DNA of 58,502 nucleotides from Novosphingobium naphthalenivorans NBRC 102051 (GCF_001590985.1 NZ_BCTX01000030.1:1-58502), one strand, 5' to 3'. Numbered from the stretch's first letter, positions 8,548-18,853 are shown. Program-made: numbers and translations. Notes: generated by a model not told the origin, from the letters alone.

Positions 8548-9435
8548 ATGCAAAGACATCGGGGCGCGGCACGGGACGGCAAAAAACGCATTTTTACCAA
8601 CTGCTTCCAAGGAGACGTAGCCATTTCCGCATATCTGCCGCGCAAGCCAAGATGGGATCTGCTGCTTCACGCCATCATCGGTGCAATTCTTGGGATTGTA
8701 GTCCTGCACCCGATCACTACGCTGGCCAGTTGGTACGAGTTCGGTGAGAAGGTCGGCGGGCCGGCGACCACCCCGCTGAGCTTCGCGATTGGTCGGCTTG
8801 CCACCGCATTTGAATTCAAAATGCTGCCGATGAGCATGGTGTTTGCAGTGATCGGCAGCGCCATCGGCTTGGCCTTCGGAGCTTATCACATCCGATTGAT
8901 GCGTGAGCGTTATACAGTTCGCTATCTGGAGCACGAACTTGAGGAAGAGTTACCCTCACTGATCGCGCGCGGAGAAAGCGAGCAGTTGGAATTCAAGTCT
9001 TCATTCCGTTGGGACAGACGGCAGCGATGCGTTAACCGTAGCCTTCAGCAAGTGATCGTCAAGACGATAGCCGGCTTTCTCAATCATGAAGGCGGTACAT
9101 TGCTCATAGGCGTTGGAGATGACGGAGAAATTGCCGGCATAGAGGAGGATCTTGAAACTCTTAAGCACGCAAATCGAGACGGGTTCGAGCGCTTGTTGAT
9201 GGACGTCGCGAGAGACGGCCTCGGAGGAAACGCATGCGCCCTAATTCATTGCCGATTTCATGACCTGAATAACAGGACGGTGTGCAGGGTTATCATAGAG
9301 AAAAGTCTCGATCCGATCTATTATCTGGATGACGGTGTAGCGCGCTTCATGTTGCGCGCCGGGAACAGCACACGAGAGTTGGATGTTCGTGAAGCACACG
9401 CACACCTTCACCAACGCGAGAAAGCACACAAATAA
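8548..9435 (+). CDS. Membrane-anchored AlbA_2 (Schlafen-like) domain protein
   Basis: The 295-residue product has two predicted membrane segments near its N-terminus (LLLHAIIGAILGIVVL and MVFAVIGSAIGLAFGAYHI). A cytoplasmic AlbA_2/AAA_4-type domain follows, marked by ESEQLEFKSSFRWD and the FLNHEGGTLLIGVGDDGEI core. AlbA_2 domains bind nucleic acid or nucleotides and occur in regulators and defence proteins; the role of this membrane-bound form is unknown. The start is uncertain. ATG 8548 and TTG 8539 lack a ribosome site, while a strong AAGGAG lies 8 nt before an in-frame ATT at 8623, just ahead of a membrane-protein-like N-terminus. That could be a rare ATT start or a mutated ATG. The ORF stands alone on the plus strand. 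Confidence 0.75.
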   Translation: MQRHRGAARDGKKRIFTNCFQGDVAISAYLPRKPRWDLLLHAIIGAILGIVVLHPITTLASWYEFGEKVGGPATTPLSFAIGRLATAFEFKMLPMSMVFAVIGSAIGLAFGAYHIRLMRERYTVRYLEHELEEELPSLIARGESEQLEFKSSFRWDRRQRCVNRSLQQVIVKTIAGFLNHEGGTLLIGVGDDGEIAGIEEDLETLKHANRDGFERLLMDVARDGLGGNACALIHCRFHDLNNRTVCRVIIEKSLDPIYYLDDGVARFMLRAGNSTRELDVREAHAHLHQREKAHK

Positions 9436-9568
9436 ACGAAACCAGAAAAACCACTTCGCTGTCCCGAAGCCGATCGGCTTCGCCCGACATTCGCCGGTAT
9501 TGCAGCTCCCACCACTTCCAAGCCGGCAAATTGGCTGCATACACTCGGCGCAGCAAGAAGACTGTGCA

Positions 9569-9592
9569 GGGGCGGACCTGGTGATCCGCCCC
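9569..9592. terminator. GC-rich hairpin downstream of cusF
   Basis: GGGGCGGA pairs perfectly with TCCGCCCC across an 8-nt loop, 10 bp beyond the cusF stop. There is no T-run on the minus strand, so it may be a Rho-dependent or mRNA-stabilising 3' hairpin rather than a classical intrinsic terminator. Confidence 0.45.
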
Positions 9593-9602
9593 TCCCCCAC
9601 AG

Positions 9603-10013
9603 TCACTGTTTCCTGATCGCCGTCACTTCGCCGCCATCACCCTTGACCTTGAGATCGAAGGATACGTTGTCGCCAGGCTTCACGGTCTCAAGCAGCTTGG
9701 GATCGGCAGTGAACATCATCGTCATGGCCGGCCAGTTGGCGGCCGGGATCGGGCCATGCTTGATCGTGACCGTCCCGTCCTTGGGATCGACGGCGGTCAC
9801 CATGCCCATCCCGCTTGCCATCGCGGGCATCTGCGCGCTGCTCATAGGCATCGTGCCGCTGTTGCTGCCCATGGCCTGGCCCATGGCGCCCATCGACTGA
9901 ACGGCGGGTTCGGACGTCGATGTCGATCCGGCAGGCGTTTCCTTTGCCTTTTGCCCGCATGCCGCCAGCAGCAGTGCAGGCCCCAGAATGATCAAGCTGT
10001 ACATAACTTTCAT
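9603..10013 (-). CDS. cusF: CusF-like copper-binding lipoprotein
   Basis: This 136-residue periplasmic metallochaperone would hand Cu(I)/Ag(I) to the CusCBA pump. A lipoprotein signal with lipobox LLLAACG (lipidated Cys19) is followed by a Met/Ser-rich linker (about residues 40-70). The CusF OB-fold then carries the metal site: His86, Trp94, Met97 and Met99 in HGPIPAANWPAMTMMF. Soluble CusF proteins have no lipid anchor, so this copy is probably membrane-tethered. It is the last gene of the operon, 11 bp after cusA. A second CusF domain is fused to the end of CusB. Confidence 0.92.
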   Translation of the reverse strand: MKVMYSLIILGPALLLAACGQKAKETPAGSTSTSEPAVQSMGAMGQAMGSNSGTMPMSSAQMPAMASGMGMVTAVDPKDGTVTIKHGPIPAANWPAMTMMFTADPKLLETVKPGDNVSFDLKVKGDGGEVTAIRKQ

Positions 10014-10024
10014 CGGTCTTCTCC

Positions 10025-13000
10025 TTACGATGGTTCTGGATGTCGAACGGATTTGCGTGGCGATCGCATCAGCAAATAGCCGGCCGGAATGACGAACATC
10101 GAGAGCAGCGGCGCCGTGATCATGCCGCCGATCATGGGCGCGGCGATGCGGCTCATGATCTCCGAGCCCGCACCGGTCCCGATCAGGACGGGCAAAAGGC
10201 CGGCGAGGATGACCGCGACCGTCATTGCCTTGGGCCGGACTCGCAGCAGCGCGCCTTCGCGCACAGCAGCCTCCACCTCGGTTCGGTCGGGATCGGTGCC
10301 ACGCATTTCGAGCGCCTGCTTGAGATAGAGGAGCATCACGACCCCGAATTCAGCGGCGACGCCAGCCAGGGCGATGAAGCCGACGCCTGTAGCGACTGAC
10401 TGGCTGTATCCCAGAAGGTAGAGAAGCCAGAATCCGCCGGTCAGCGCGAAGGGCAGCGTGCCCATGATCAGTGCCGCCTCGTCCCAGCGGCGGAAGATCA
10501 TGTAAAGCAGCAGAAAGATGATCGCGAGGGTCGCGGGCACAACGATCTTGAGACGCGAGATCGCGCGGCTCAGATATTCGAACTGCCCGGCATAGGTGAC
10601 GCTGATGCCGGGCGGTAACTGAACCTTTGTTGCAACGGCGCGCTGCAGATCATGAACGACCGAGGCAAGGTCACGCCCGCGCACGTCGATATAGACATAG
10701 CTCGTCGGCCGCCCGTTCTCGCTCTTGAGCATCGGTGGCCCGTCGGCGATGCGCAGGGATGCAACTGTGCCGAGCGTGATCTGCTGTCCCGATGGGGTCA
10801 GGATCGGCAAGGCGCGCAAGGCATCGAGATTGTCGCGCACCTCGCGCGGATAGCGCACGTTGATGGGGTAGCGCGCCAGCCCTTCGACGGTGAGGCCGAC
10901 ATTGGCCCCGCCTACAGCTCCCGCGACAATTTCCTGAACATCAGCAATGTTGAGGCCGTAGCGCCCTGCCGCCGCGCGATCGATGTCGACATCGACGTAG
11001 CGACCGCCTTCGAGACGCTCGGCGAGGGCTGAACTGACACCGGGCACGGTCTTCGCCACTGCTTCGATTCGGCGCGCGACTCGGTCGATCGTGCCCAGGT
11101 CCTCTCCCGAAACCTTGATGCCGATCGGGCTCTTGATCCCGGTTGCAAGCATGTCGATGCGGTTGCGGATCGGGGGCACCCAGACGTTGGACAGGCCCGG
11201 AACCTTCACTACCCGATCAAGCTCGTCGACGAGCTTGGCGGGCGTCATGCCCGGTCGCCATGACCCGCGCGGTTTGAAGCGGATGGTTGTCTCGAACATT
11301 TCGAGCGGCGCTGGATCGGTTGCGGTGTCGGCCCGACCGGCCTTGCCGAACACGCTCTCCACTTCTGGCACGGTTTTGATCAGCCGGTCGGTCTGTTGCA
11401 GCAACGCGCCAGCCTTTGCAGCAGAAAGGCCAGGTAGTGCGGAAGGCATGTAGAGCAGATCGCCTTCGTTGAGCGGCGGCAGAAATTCTCCACCGAGCCT
11501 CGTTGCGGGCCACGCTGTTGTCAGGAACACCAGCCCTGCCACCACGAGTATGCCCTTGGGGTGACGCATCACCCAATCGAGCGTGGGACGATAGGCGCGG
11601 GTCAGCGCCCGGTTGATAGGATTGTCCTGTTCCGACGGAATCCGCCCGCGGATCAGCCAGCCCATCAGCACCGGCACCAATGTCACCGACAGGATCGCCG
11701 CAGAAGCCATCGAATAGGTCTTGGTGAAGGCGAGCGGGGAGAACAGCCGTCCCTCCTGCGCCTGCAGCGTGAAGACCGGCAGAAACGAGAGGGTGATGAT
11801 GAGGAGGCTGAAGAACAGCGCCGGCCCGACTTCCTCTGCGGCGAGCGTAACGGTGAGCCAGCGCGCCTGGGCGTCGGGTTCGCGGCCTGGATTGGCGCGG
11901 TGCCAGCGTTCGAGGTGCTTGTGGGCGTTCTCAATCATCACCACCGCCGCATCGACCATTGCGCCGATGGCAATCGCGATGCCGCCTAGCGACATGATAT
12001 TGGCGCTTACCCCCTGGAAGCGCATGACGATGAATGCCGCAAGCACGCCCAGCGGCAGTGTCACGATAGCGACCAGCGCTGATCGCACGTGCCAGAGGAA
12101 CAGTGCGCAGACGACGGCCACGACAATGAACTCTTCGATCAGCTTGTGGGTAAGGTTCTCGACGGAGGCATCGATGAGCTGGGAACGGTCGTAGGTGGGG
12201 ACGATCTCGACGCCGGGCGGCAAGCTCTTGCGCAAGGTGGCGAGCCGCTCCTTGACCGCCGCGATCGCGCTTCGGGCGTCGGCGCCCTGGCGCAGAATGA
12301 CCACGCCGCCGGCGACTTCCCCCTCCCCGTTGAGGTCGGCGATACCGCGGCGCATTTCCGGGCCAAGTCGGATCGTGGCGACATCGCCCAGCGTGACCGG
12401 CACGCCGCCCTGGGCTGTCTTGACCGGAATGGCCCGAAAGTCGTCGAGCGATTGCAGATAGCCCGAGGCTCGGACCATATATTCGGCCTCGCCCATCTCG
12501 AGCACCGATCCGCCGACTTCCTGGTTGGCCCTGCGGATTGCCGAGACCGTATCCTGAAAGGTTATGCCGTAGCTTGCGAGCTTCACCGGATCGAGCACGA
12601 CCTGATACTGCTTTACCATGCCGCCGATGCTGGCGACTTCGGCGATGCCGGGGATGGTCTTGAGCTCGTAGCGCAGGAACCAGTCCTGAATGCCGCGCAG
12701 TTGGCTGAGGTCGTGCTGACCGGTGCGGTCGACCAGCGCATATTCGTAGATCCAGCCCACCCCGGTTGCATCGGGTCCGATGGCGCTGGTGACGCCTTCG
12801 GGCAGGCGCCCCTGCACCTGATTGAGATATTCAAGCACACGCGAGCGCGCCCAGTAGAGATCGGTGCCGTCTTCGAAAATCACATAGACGTAGCTGTCGC
12901 CGAAAAAGGAATAGCCCCGCACTGTCTTCGCTCCGGGCACAGAGAGCATGGTCGTTGCGAGCGGATAGGTCACCTGATCCTCGACGATGCGCGGCGCCTG

Positions 13001-13165
13001 TCCTGGATAGCTGGTGCGGATCACCACTTGTACGTCAGACAAATCCGGCAAGGCATCGATGGGCGTGCTGCGCACTGCCCAGATGCCCGCTACCGAAAGG
13101 GCAATCGCGGCAAGGACGATGAAGAGGCGGTTGGTGACCGACCAGCCTAGCAGCCGCGCGATCAT
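10025..13165 (-). CDS. cusA: Heavy-metal RND transporter CusA (Cu/Ag)
   Basis: A 1046-residue inner-membrane proton/cation antiporter that drives Cu(I)/Ag(I) through the tripartite pump. The family N-terminus ([20 protein letters not shown], residues 36-55) and two RND halves are clear. The TM4 signature [16 protein letters not shown] (about residues 401-416) is the monovalent-metal HME4 type, unlike the DFGLIVDGAVII signature of the CzcA in this window. This supports Cu/Ag rather than Co/Zn/Cd. The start overlaps the cusB stop in ATGA (13162-13165), consistent with coupled translation. No truncation is seen. Confidence 0.95.
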   Translation of the reverse strand: MIARLLGWSVTNRLFIVLAAIALSVAGIWAVRSTPIDALPDLSDVQVVIRTSYPGQAPRIVEDQVTYPLATTMLSVPGAKTVRGYSFFGDSYVYVIFEDGTDLYWARSRVLEYLNQVQGRLPEGVTSAIGPDATGVGWIYEYALVDRTGQHDLSQLRGIQDWFLRYELKTIPGIAEVASIGGMVKQYQVVLDPVKLASYGITFQDTVSAIRRANQEVGGSVLEMGEAEYMVRASGYLQSLDDFRAIPVKTAQGGVPVTLGDVATIRLGPEMRRGIADLNGEGEVAGGVVILRQGADARSAIAAVKERLATLRKSLPPGVEIVPTYDRSQLIDASVENLTHKLIEEFIVVAVVCALFLWHVRSALVAIVTLPLGVLAAFIVMRFQGVSANIMSLGGIAIAIGAMVDAAVVMIENAHKHLERWHRANPGREPDAQARWLTVTLAAEEVGPALFFSLLIITLSFLPVFTLQAQEGRLFSPLAFTKTYSMASAAILSVTLVPVLMGWLIRGRIPSEQDNPINRALTRAYRPTLDWVMRHPKGILVVAGLVFLTTAWPATRLGGEFLPPLNEGDLLYMPSALPGLSAAKAGALLQQTDRLIKTVPEVESVFGKAGRADTATDPAPLEMFETTIRFKPRGSWRPGMTPAKLVDELDRVVKVPGLSNVWVPPIRNRIDMLATGIKSPIGIKVSGEDLGTIDRVARRIEAVAKTVPGVSSALAERLEGGRYVDVDIDRAAAGRYGLNIADVQEIVAGAVGGANVGLTVEGLARYPINVRYPREVRDNLDALRALPILTPSGQQITLGTVASLRIADGPPMLKSENGRPTSYVYIDVRGRDLASVVHDLQRAVATKVQLPPGISVTYAGQFEYLSRAISRLKIVVPATLAIIFLLLYMIFRRWDEAALIMGTLPFALTGGFWLLYLLGYSQSVATGVGFIALAGVAAEFGVVMLLYLKQALEMRGTDPDRTEVEAAVREGALLRVRPKAMTVAVILAGLLPVLIGTGAGSEIMSRIAAPMIGGMITAPLLSMFVIPAGYLLMRSPRKSVRHPEPS

Positions 13166-14646
13166 TGCCCCACCTCCGCGGCCATGCTTCGGATCGTCGG
13201 CCCCGCATCATCCTGACTGAAGGTGAATCGAACACGGTCACCCACCTTGAAGCCGCGCGCCAGTGCTGGGCTTTGGAGCCCGAAAGTCATGGTCATGGCC
13301 GGCCATTGCAGCGCCGGGACCGGCTCATGCTTGAGCGTAATCCCGCTGGGCGCGATCTTCTGGATGACGCCGCGCGTCTCGTAGGTCGCAGGCTTGGTGG
13401 ATTGTTTCGCTGGCTCGGATGTGCTGGCCGCATTGATCGGCCGCACGTCCATACCAGACAGGCTTGCCTCGGAATCGATCAGGAACTGGCCGGACGTGAC
13501 GACTTTCTCGCCTTGCGAGAGGCCGGCAAGGATCTCGGTCTGGCCGTTGCTGGTTTGGCCGGTGCGCACTTCGGCAGCGCGGTAACGGCCCTTGTCGAGC
13601 GCCAGCATCACGATCGCACGCTTGCCGGTCTGGATCACCGCTTCGGAGGGCACCAACAGCGCTTGCCGGTCGTTGCCGGTGAAGTTCACCTGGGCGAACA
13701 TGCCAGGCCGAAGCTTGAGGCCGGGATTGGGCAGCTCGATCCGCACGGTAAGCGTCCGGCTCTGGTCGTCGGCCTTGGGAAGGATGGTTCTGATCCGCCC
13801 GCGCCGTGTCTCGCCGGGAAATGCCGTAAGCGCAACTGTCACAGGCTGTCCGGGAGATACCGAACCCGCAACCGCTTCGGGCACGGCGGCATCGAGCCAG
13901 ACGCTGGAAAGGCCATTGATCTGCGCCAGTGCCTCGCCCGCCGACACGGTCATTCCCGGACGCACGTCGAGCGTCGAGATCGTTCCTCCGATCGGAGCCG
14001 AGACGGTGTAGACGGTGCTCGTGCGCCGTCCGTTTTCAACGGCGGAGATGGTCGAGGCCGGCATGCCTAGGAGCGTCAGGCGCTGCCGAGCCGCTCGGGC
14101 AAGCTCGGCATTGCCCGTGCGCAGCGTTGCGAGATATTCCATCTGTGCCCCGCCCCAATCCGGCACTAACAGATCGACGATTGGGGCGCCTGCCCGGATC
14201 AGGTCATCGGGCGCGCGTGCGTAGGTGCGCTGAACGAAGCCACCCGCACGAGGCTGGACGATGGCAACGTCGCGCTGGTTGAATGCGATGACGCCGGTCG
14301 CGCTGATCGCGCTACCGAGCGTGCCCATCCTCGCGGTCGCGGTGCGCATACCCAGGCTCTGAGAAAGTGCGGGGTCGATCTTTACGCTGGCGTCGCCTTC
14401 CGCCTCATCGGCATATTTCGGGATAGTCTTCATCCCCATCGACGAGAGAGAATTGGGATTGTCGTAGTGCTCGGCTGGCACCATAGGGTCGTACCAATAG
14501 AGAATCTTTCGCCCCGACTGACCGGCATCATTTTCGGTCACCGGTCCGCCGCGCAATCCGAGCCAGTATCCGCTGCCGCCAGCAATTGTTGCAATTGCCA
14601 ACACCCCGGCGCCCCACAGCGCCGCTCGTTTTGCATTCAGTGTCAT
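13162..14646 (-). CDS. cusB: Cus-type membrane fusion protein with fused CusF domain
   Basis: This 494-residue periplasmic adaptor links CusA to the outer-membrane channel. An N-terminal membrane anchor (about residues 7-28) is followed by a heavy-metal-binding segment ([17 protein letters not shown], about 48-64, ending in PKYADE). The barrel-sandwich, beta-barrel and hairpin domains of HlyD/CusB proteins come next. The last 75 or so residues repeat the CusF fold with the metal site His440, Trp448, Met451 and Met453 ([16 protein letters not shown]). The fusion puts a Cu(I)-binding module directly on the adaptor, in addition to the separate CusF. The start overlaps the cusC stop and the stop overlaps the cusA start, both by ATGA. 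Confidence 0.94.
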   Translation of the reverse strand: MTLNAKRAALWGAGVLAIATIAGGSGYWLGLRGGPVTENDAGQSGRKILYWYDPMVPAEHYDNPNSLSSMGMKTIPKYADEAEGDASVKIDPALSQSLGMRTATARMGTLGSAISATGVIAFNQRDVAIVQPRAGGFVQRTYARAPDDLIRAGAPIVDLLVPDWGGAQMEYLATLRTGNAELARAARQRLTLLGMPASTISAVENGRRTSTVYTVSAPIGGTISTLDVRPGMTVSAGEALAQINGLSSVWLDAAVPEAVAGSVSPGQPVTVALTAFPGETRRGRIRTILPKADDQSRTLTVRIELPNPGLKLRPGMFAQVNFTGNDRQALLVPSEAVIQTGKRAIVMLALDKGRYRAAEVRTGQTSNGQTEILAGLSQGEKVVTSGQFLIDSEASLSGMDVRPINAASTSEPAKQSTKPATYETRGVIQKIAPSGITLKHEPVPALQWPAMTMTFGLQSPALARGFKVGDRVRFTFSQDDAGPTIRSMAAEVGQ

Positions 14647-15872
14647 GGCTGCGTATCCCCATAGGTAAAGTTGATCCGGATCGCGTCGCGCGCGACCTCA
14701 GCTTCGCGCGCCAGCGCGTCGACTTCGGCTTCGGCTTCGGCCAGCGTCGAGAGCAGCGCGCTGCCGAGGTCGAGCTTGCCCGCAGCATAGCTCGCCATGT
14801 CGAGTTCGGCCCTTCGCTTGGCGAGCGGCACCAGCGTGTCACGGGCGTTCATCAGCAACTGATGGTGCATGACGTGGTCGGCCAGAGCCGCGTCGAGTGC
14901 GGCCACGATCTGCCGTTCACCGGCCTCGCGTAGCAGCCGGGCACGTTCGGCATCGCTGGCCCTCGCAGCGATCTTCGGGTCTTGCCTGCGCTTGGTGAAC
15001 AACGGCAGGTCGATGCTCACGCCGACCGACACCATGTCGCCAAAGGCCGGATCGCGGCGCCCGTAGGATGTGGTGACCCGCCAATCCGGCCGTTTTTCGG
15101 CGCGAGCCAGTTCGGTGTCCGCATCCGCCACGTCGATTCCGGCGTCGAGCGACTTGAGCGCGGGGAGCGAAGCCACCCCCGCCATCAGGCGGGCGCGATC
15201 GACCTCGATCGTCGGCGGATCGCCTGCGGCGTCGGCATCGGGATCGCCGGTGAACCGGATCAGCCGCGCGCGCGCAGCGGCGACCTCGGCGGCAAGTTCG
15301 CTGCGCCGGTCGTTGACGGCGGCGCGTAGTTGCTCGGGTTCGAACGCCTGGCTCGGCCGCGCGGTCCCGGCTGCGAGGCGCGCCGAAACGGTCGTCTGCA
15401 GATCGTTGAGACTGTCGTTGAGCAGGTCGAGCTGTGCGAGCCGACGCTTGGCGTAATAGAGATCAATCCAGGCCAGGGCCGTTTCGAGGCGGACGTTCTG
15501 CGCTTCGACCGCCAGACCGGCCTCTGCCATGCCGATGTCTGCCTGCGCGCGGGTCCGCTCCGCGCGGCGCTTGGCCGGATTGGGGAATGCCTGCTCCAAC
15601 CCGATACGCTCCATCGTCATGTTCTCGCGGGTGAAGCTGAAGGCCGGCGGTCCCGAGACGGGGAAATTGTCGATGCCGACCGCCAGCGTCGGATCGGGCA
15701 ACCGACCCGCGGCAACCGAATCAGAACGCGCGGCATCGACCCCGGCCGCGCCCGCCTTGAGCGACGGCGCGTAGGCGCGTGCGCGTTCGAGCGCCCGCTC
15801 GAAGGTCAGCGGCTTGGCCAGCGCAGCGCCCGGGATCGCCGCCAGCAGCGGCACCAGTACAATCAATCGCAT
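14643..15872 (-). CDS. cusC: Outer-membrane efflux protein, CusC/TolC type
   Basis: The 409-residue product has a Sec signal peptide (MRLIVLVPLLAAIPGAALA) and the two-repeat, coiled-coil outer-membrane efflux family sequence (FERALERARAYAPSLKAG, then repeated Ala/Arg/Glu-rich helices). It would form the trimeric exit duct of the CusCBA pump. ATG 15872 was chosen because AGGAGACTCCC precedes it and it yields the signal peptide; an upstream in-frame ATG at 15965 adds an Arg/Pro-rich non-signal leader. The stop overlaps cusB. It lies 137 bp downstream of a small Met/Cys-rich secreted protein. Confidence 0.92.
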   Translation of the reverse strand: MRLIVLVPLLAAIPGAALAKPLTFERALERARAYAPSLKAGAAGVDAARSDSVAAGRLPDPTLAVGIDNFPVSGPPAFSFTRENMTMERIGLEQAFPNPAKRRAERTRAQADIGMAEAGLAVEAQNVRLETALAWIDLYYAKRRLAQLDLLNDSLNDLQTTVSARLAAGTARPSQAFEPEQLRAAVNDRRSELAAEVAAARARLIRFTGDPDADAAGDPPTIEVDRARLMAGVASLPALKSLDAGIDVADADTELARAEKRPDWRVTTSYGRRDPAFGDMVSVGVSIDLPLFTKRRQDPKIAARASDAERARLLREAGERQIVAALDAALADHVMHHQLLMNARDTLVPLAKRRAELDMASYAAGKLDLGSALLSTLAEAEAEVDALAREAEVARDAIRINFTYGDTQP

Positions 15873-16009
15873 GGGAGTCTCCTGATCGGGAGAGCCATGG
15901 CCAATACCGCAACGAAGCCTGGGCGAACGGGCGCCGGCGAAGGGGGCATGCTCCGCCGGCGCCACGCGCCCGGCCGTGTTTGCTATCGGTTATCGGCCAG
16001 GCAATCGCC

Positions 16010-16276
16010 TTAGCCGGCCGATGGCGCTCCAGCCTTGCCGGGCATGTTCATCATGCAGCTGGCTTTGTCGGCCTTCATCATGGCGCAATCGCAATTGGCC
16101 ATGCTGGTTTCGGCGTCCTTGACCCAGACGCGGGTGCGCGAAGGGACGGTCGACTTCGAGCCGAACGAAGGTTGGTTTCGCCATTCCCAATGACCGCCGG
16201 GATCCTCGTGGGCGGAGGCGATGGATGCACTAGCGAGTGCCGCCGCAACCGCGGCGAGCGTCAAAATAGTCTTCAT
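16010..16276 (-). CDS. Small secreted Met/Cys-rich protein, Cus cluster
   Basis: An 88-residue protein with a clear Sec signal peptide (MKTILTLAAVAAALASASIASA, ending near residue 22). The mature part is about 66 residues and its tail holds three Cys and six Met (NCDCAMMKADKASCMMNMPG), a composition suited to soft-metal binding. I do not recognise a named family. ATG 16276 is preceded by AAGGAT; an upstream in-frame ATG would add a non-signal leader. Its position just ahead of cusC on the same strand suggests a periplasmic copper-binding accessory, but that is inferred from composition and context only. Confidence 0.7.
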   Translation of the reverse strand: MKTILTLAAVAAALASASIASAHEDPGGHWEWRNQPSFGSKSTVPSRTRVWVKDAETSMANCDCAMMKADKASCMMNMPGKAGAPSAG

Positions 16277-16345
16277 GTGAAATATCCTTGGTTGAACGGA
16301 GTAGAGGTACGCAGCGGACAATGATCCGGCGCGCGCTTCTGGGGT

Positions 16346-16714
16346 TCAGCCAAGGCGGGAGGGTGGCTCCGGCTCGGGAGAAATATCGCGACCTACCAGC
16401 GGAGCGACTGGGGTGAACGGAGGATTCACCCGACGAAATTGCGGAGAAACGCCCAGATAGAACGGCGGAACCAACGCCAAGGGTATCGCGCAACCCATCT
16501 TGGCGATGCAATCCAGGGTCATCCCCTGGCAGGGTACCTGGGACTGTGACGCCTTCTTGACGACCGTTCCCATTTCCGTGCAACCGGAACCCATCTGCAT
16601 GGCGGACTCGGCTTGCGTCGAGGTTTCGAACGGCATGGCGCGCGCCAATGCTGCTTCCTGGCCCAATAGCCCAATAATTGCGGCGAGCGCGATCAGGCAG
16701 GCAAGAAACTTCAT
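16346..16714 (-). CDS. Small secreted hypothetical protein, metal cluster
   Basis: A 122-residue protein with an N-terminal signal peptide (MKFLACLIALAAIIGLLG, cleavage probably after ALA near residue 26). The mature segment has scattered Cys and Met (MQMGSGCTEMG, VPCQGMTLDCIAKMGC), a hydrophobic stretch (AIPLALVPPFYLG) and a Pro-rich end. No family was recognised. It lies 100 bp downstream of the cytochrome c/FTR1 gene and 70 bp upstream of the other small secreted protein, all on the minus strand, so co-transcription is plausible. ATG 16714 was preferred over an upstream ATG because the shorter form starts directly with the signal peptide. Confidence 0.6.
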   Translation of the reverse strand: MKFLACLIALAAIIGLLGQEAALARAMPFETSTQAESAMQMGSGCTEMGTVVKKASQSQVPCQGMTLDCIAKMGCAIPLALVPPFYLGVSPQFRRVNPPFTPVAPLVGRDISPEPEPPSRLG

Positions 16715-16813
16715 CTCAACAAAGCCTGTTGGGCCGACCTCCCCAGTTCCCATCGCACGAACGACTATAGACTTCCGTCATCGCTAACAATAAAAATCTG
16801 CCGACAGTTGGTG

Positions 16814-18850
16814 TCAATCCTCATCCAGATCTCGCCCAACAACCGGTTTTCGCGAGGGGCGACCATTCATCAGGAAACCAAGAATGATGGCAAGAGCCGC
16901 CAGCGCTTGGGCCGCTACCGTTTGAATTGTCGGGAACAGACCGAAAATCGAAAGGCGCGGCACGTCGTGGAGCGGCGCGATGTCGATCCAGCCGGCTTCC
17001 TGGAGGGCGGCAACACCCTTGCCCGCCAGGATGACGGTCAGGACGGCCATGAGCCAGGAGCTGTATCGAAAGAAGGTTCCCACCGGGAGGCTGCGGCTGT
17101 AGCGCATCATCGCCCAGGCGAGGGCGGCAAGCGTGCCGATGGCACCAACCGCGCCGGCGAACATCGCCGCTCCATTCCCCTGTGCCCACAAGGCGGCATA
17201 GAAAAGAATCGTCTCGAAGACCTCTCGATAGACGACGACGAAGGCGAGGCCGAACAGGAACCAGTTGGATTCCCGGTTCATCGCACCCGCCAGCTTCTCG
17301 CGGATATAGCGCTGCCACTGGTCCGCCTGGCTCTTGCCATGCATCCAGATACCCACCGACAGGAGCACGACAGCGGCGAGAAGCGATCCGAGCCCTTCGG
17401 TGAGTTCCCGGCTCGCGCCGCTGATCGAGATGAAATAGGTCGCGGCGAGCCAGGTCGCAGCGCCGGCCAGAAGCGCCGCCATCCAGCCGCCGTGGACATA
17501 GCGCAGCGCATGATCCTGCTCGGCCTTGCGCAGAAACGCGAGCATGGCGACCACGATCAGGAGGGCTTCGAGGCCTTCGCGAAGCAAGATGGTGAAAGCT
17601 CCGACGAATGCGCTCGTCCCGTTTGAGGCTTCAGGCGAAAGCGCCGTGCCGGCATCGGACAGAAGCGCTTCGATCGCGTCGATGCGCATCTCGACGGACG
17701 ACACGGGATCGCCATCGTCGATCGCCGCGCGCAGTTCGCCCATGCGCGTCTCGATCGTGCTCAGGAGACTTGCGTCACTGGCGCCCAGCAGCGGCTCGAT
17801 CGGTTCGAACCCATCCAGATAGGCTGAAAGGGCAAGCTGCTCAGCCCGCGTCCGATCCCCTTCGCGATAGGCGGCGAGGCTCTCCGCTAGTCTGCTGCGG
17901 ACCAGATCGAGCGATCCGGCGGTGCCGCCCGCAGTCTGGGTCACGGCTTCCGGATGAGCGCGCAGATAGGCCATGACCGCGTCGGCCCTTCCCTGCCCGA
18001 TGTCCTTGCCCAGCGCAGCAGGTGTTGTGGTGACCAGCGTCTTGAGGTCCGGAAAGCGCGAACGGATGTCGGCATCGCTTGTCCATATCTGCTTGCCCCG
18101 CTCGACCTGATCCGGCGAAAAGGCAAAGTGCCCCGCGTAAAAGGCCAGCGCCCAGCGATCCTGGACCGGGAGATCGGCGAAGCTCTGCATGGCCGTGCCG
18201 TCGATGCCTTGCGAAATTACTTGCTCTAGTGCGGCAACGCTACGCTTGCGCGCCCGCTCAACGTCCGTGAAGGCGATGGGCGGGGTCGAGAGCTTTGCGG
18301 CATCGCGGCCTTTGCCGTCGCCATTCATGCCATGACAAGCTGCGCAGCTTTCCCTGAACAATGCCGCGCCGCGCGCAAGGTCAGGGATGGATTGCGGCGC
18401 GATCGGCACCGGATAGGCGTCAAGCATCGCAGCGGACAGCGCGTGCGAGGCCGTGGCGATCTGCTGTGCGGAGGCCTTCTGTGCCACCAGTTGCTGAAGC
18501 ACCTTCGCACCCGTTTCGAGCTTTGCCTTCGCGGGATTTTCGGGAAGCGCGCCGATGTGCTGGGCGATGGTCGCGGTGAATTCCTGCATTTCGGAAAATT
18601 CGCCGGTGCTGACGATCCGGCCGTCCTTGACCGCGCCGTCATAATCCACCGCCACATAGTCGAGCAGCTTCCACGTCGTCTCGACCGTAGCCGTCGTCGC
18701 AGCCGTATCCGGAATCGTGCTCGGCGCCGCGTGCGCCAAGGGGATCAGCCCGCCGCTCAGGATCAGTATCAGGCCGAGAAAAAGGCCGGCCAGGCGTCTT
18801 GCACACCGGCTGCCAGGCGTTCCTTTTCGATTCTGTCGCGTTTGCATCAT
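16814..18850 (-). CDS. Cytochrome c/FTR1-family metal permease (PbrT-like)
   Basis: A 678-residue membrane protein. An N-terminal signal or anchor (about residues 20-42) is followed by a periplasmic cytochrome c domain with the haem motif CAACH (FRESCAACHGMNGDGKG, about residues 168-184). A second periplasmic helical region leads into the FTR1 permease with both REXXE motifs, REGLEALLIV and REVFETILFY. FTR1 proteins move Fe or Pb into the cell in an oxidation-coupled way, and the same fusion is called PbrT in lead-resistance loci. A paralogue of 661 residues lies at 32530-34515. A MerR-type promoter overlaps the start: ATG 18850 and a second ATG at 18847 lie 4 and 7 nt after the -10, so translation may be leaderless. 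Confidence 0.92.
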   Translation of the reverse strand: MMQTRQNRKGTPGSRCARRLAGLFLGLILILSGGLIPLAHAAPSTIPDTAATTATVETTWKLLDYVAVDYDGAVKDGRIVSTGEFSEMQEFTATIAQHIGALPENPAKAKLETGAKVLQQLVAQKASAQQIATASHALSAAMLDAYPVPIAPQSIPDLARGAALFRESCAACHGMNGDGKGRDAAKLSTPPIAFTDVERARKRSVAALEQVISQGIDGTAMQSFADLPVQDRWALAFYAGHFAFSPDQVERGKQIWTSDADIRSRFPDLKTLVTTTPAALGKDIGQGRADAVMAYLRAHPEAVTQTAGGTAGSLDLVRSRLAESLAAYREGDRTRAEQLALSAYLDGFEPIEPLLGASDASLLSTIETRMGELRAAIDDGDPVSSVEMRIDAIEALLSDAGTALSPEASNGTSAFVGAFTILLREGLEALLIVVAMLAFLRKAEQDHALRYVHGGWMAALLAGAATWLAATYFISISGASRELTEGLGSLLAAVVLLSVGIWMHGKSQADQWQRYIREKLAGAMNRESNWFLFGLAFVVVYREVFETILFYAALWAQGNGAAMFAGAVGAIGTLAALAWAMMRYSRSLPVGTFFRYSSWLMAVLTVILAGKGVAALQEAGWIDIAPLHDVPRLSIFGLFPTIQTVAAQALAALAIILGFLMNGRPSRKPVVGRDLDED

Positions 18851-18853
18851 TGC

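Noticed and set aside
8221..8934. 237-codon minus-strand open frame
   Set aside because: It overlaps the AlbA_2 gene in antisense and has no domain or start signal.
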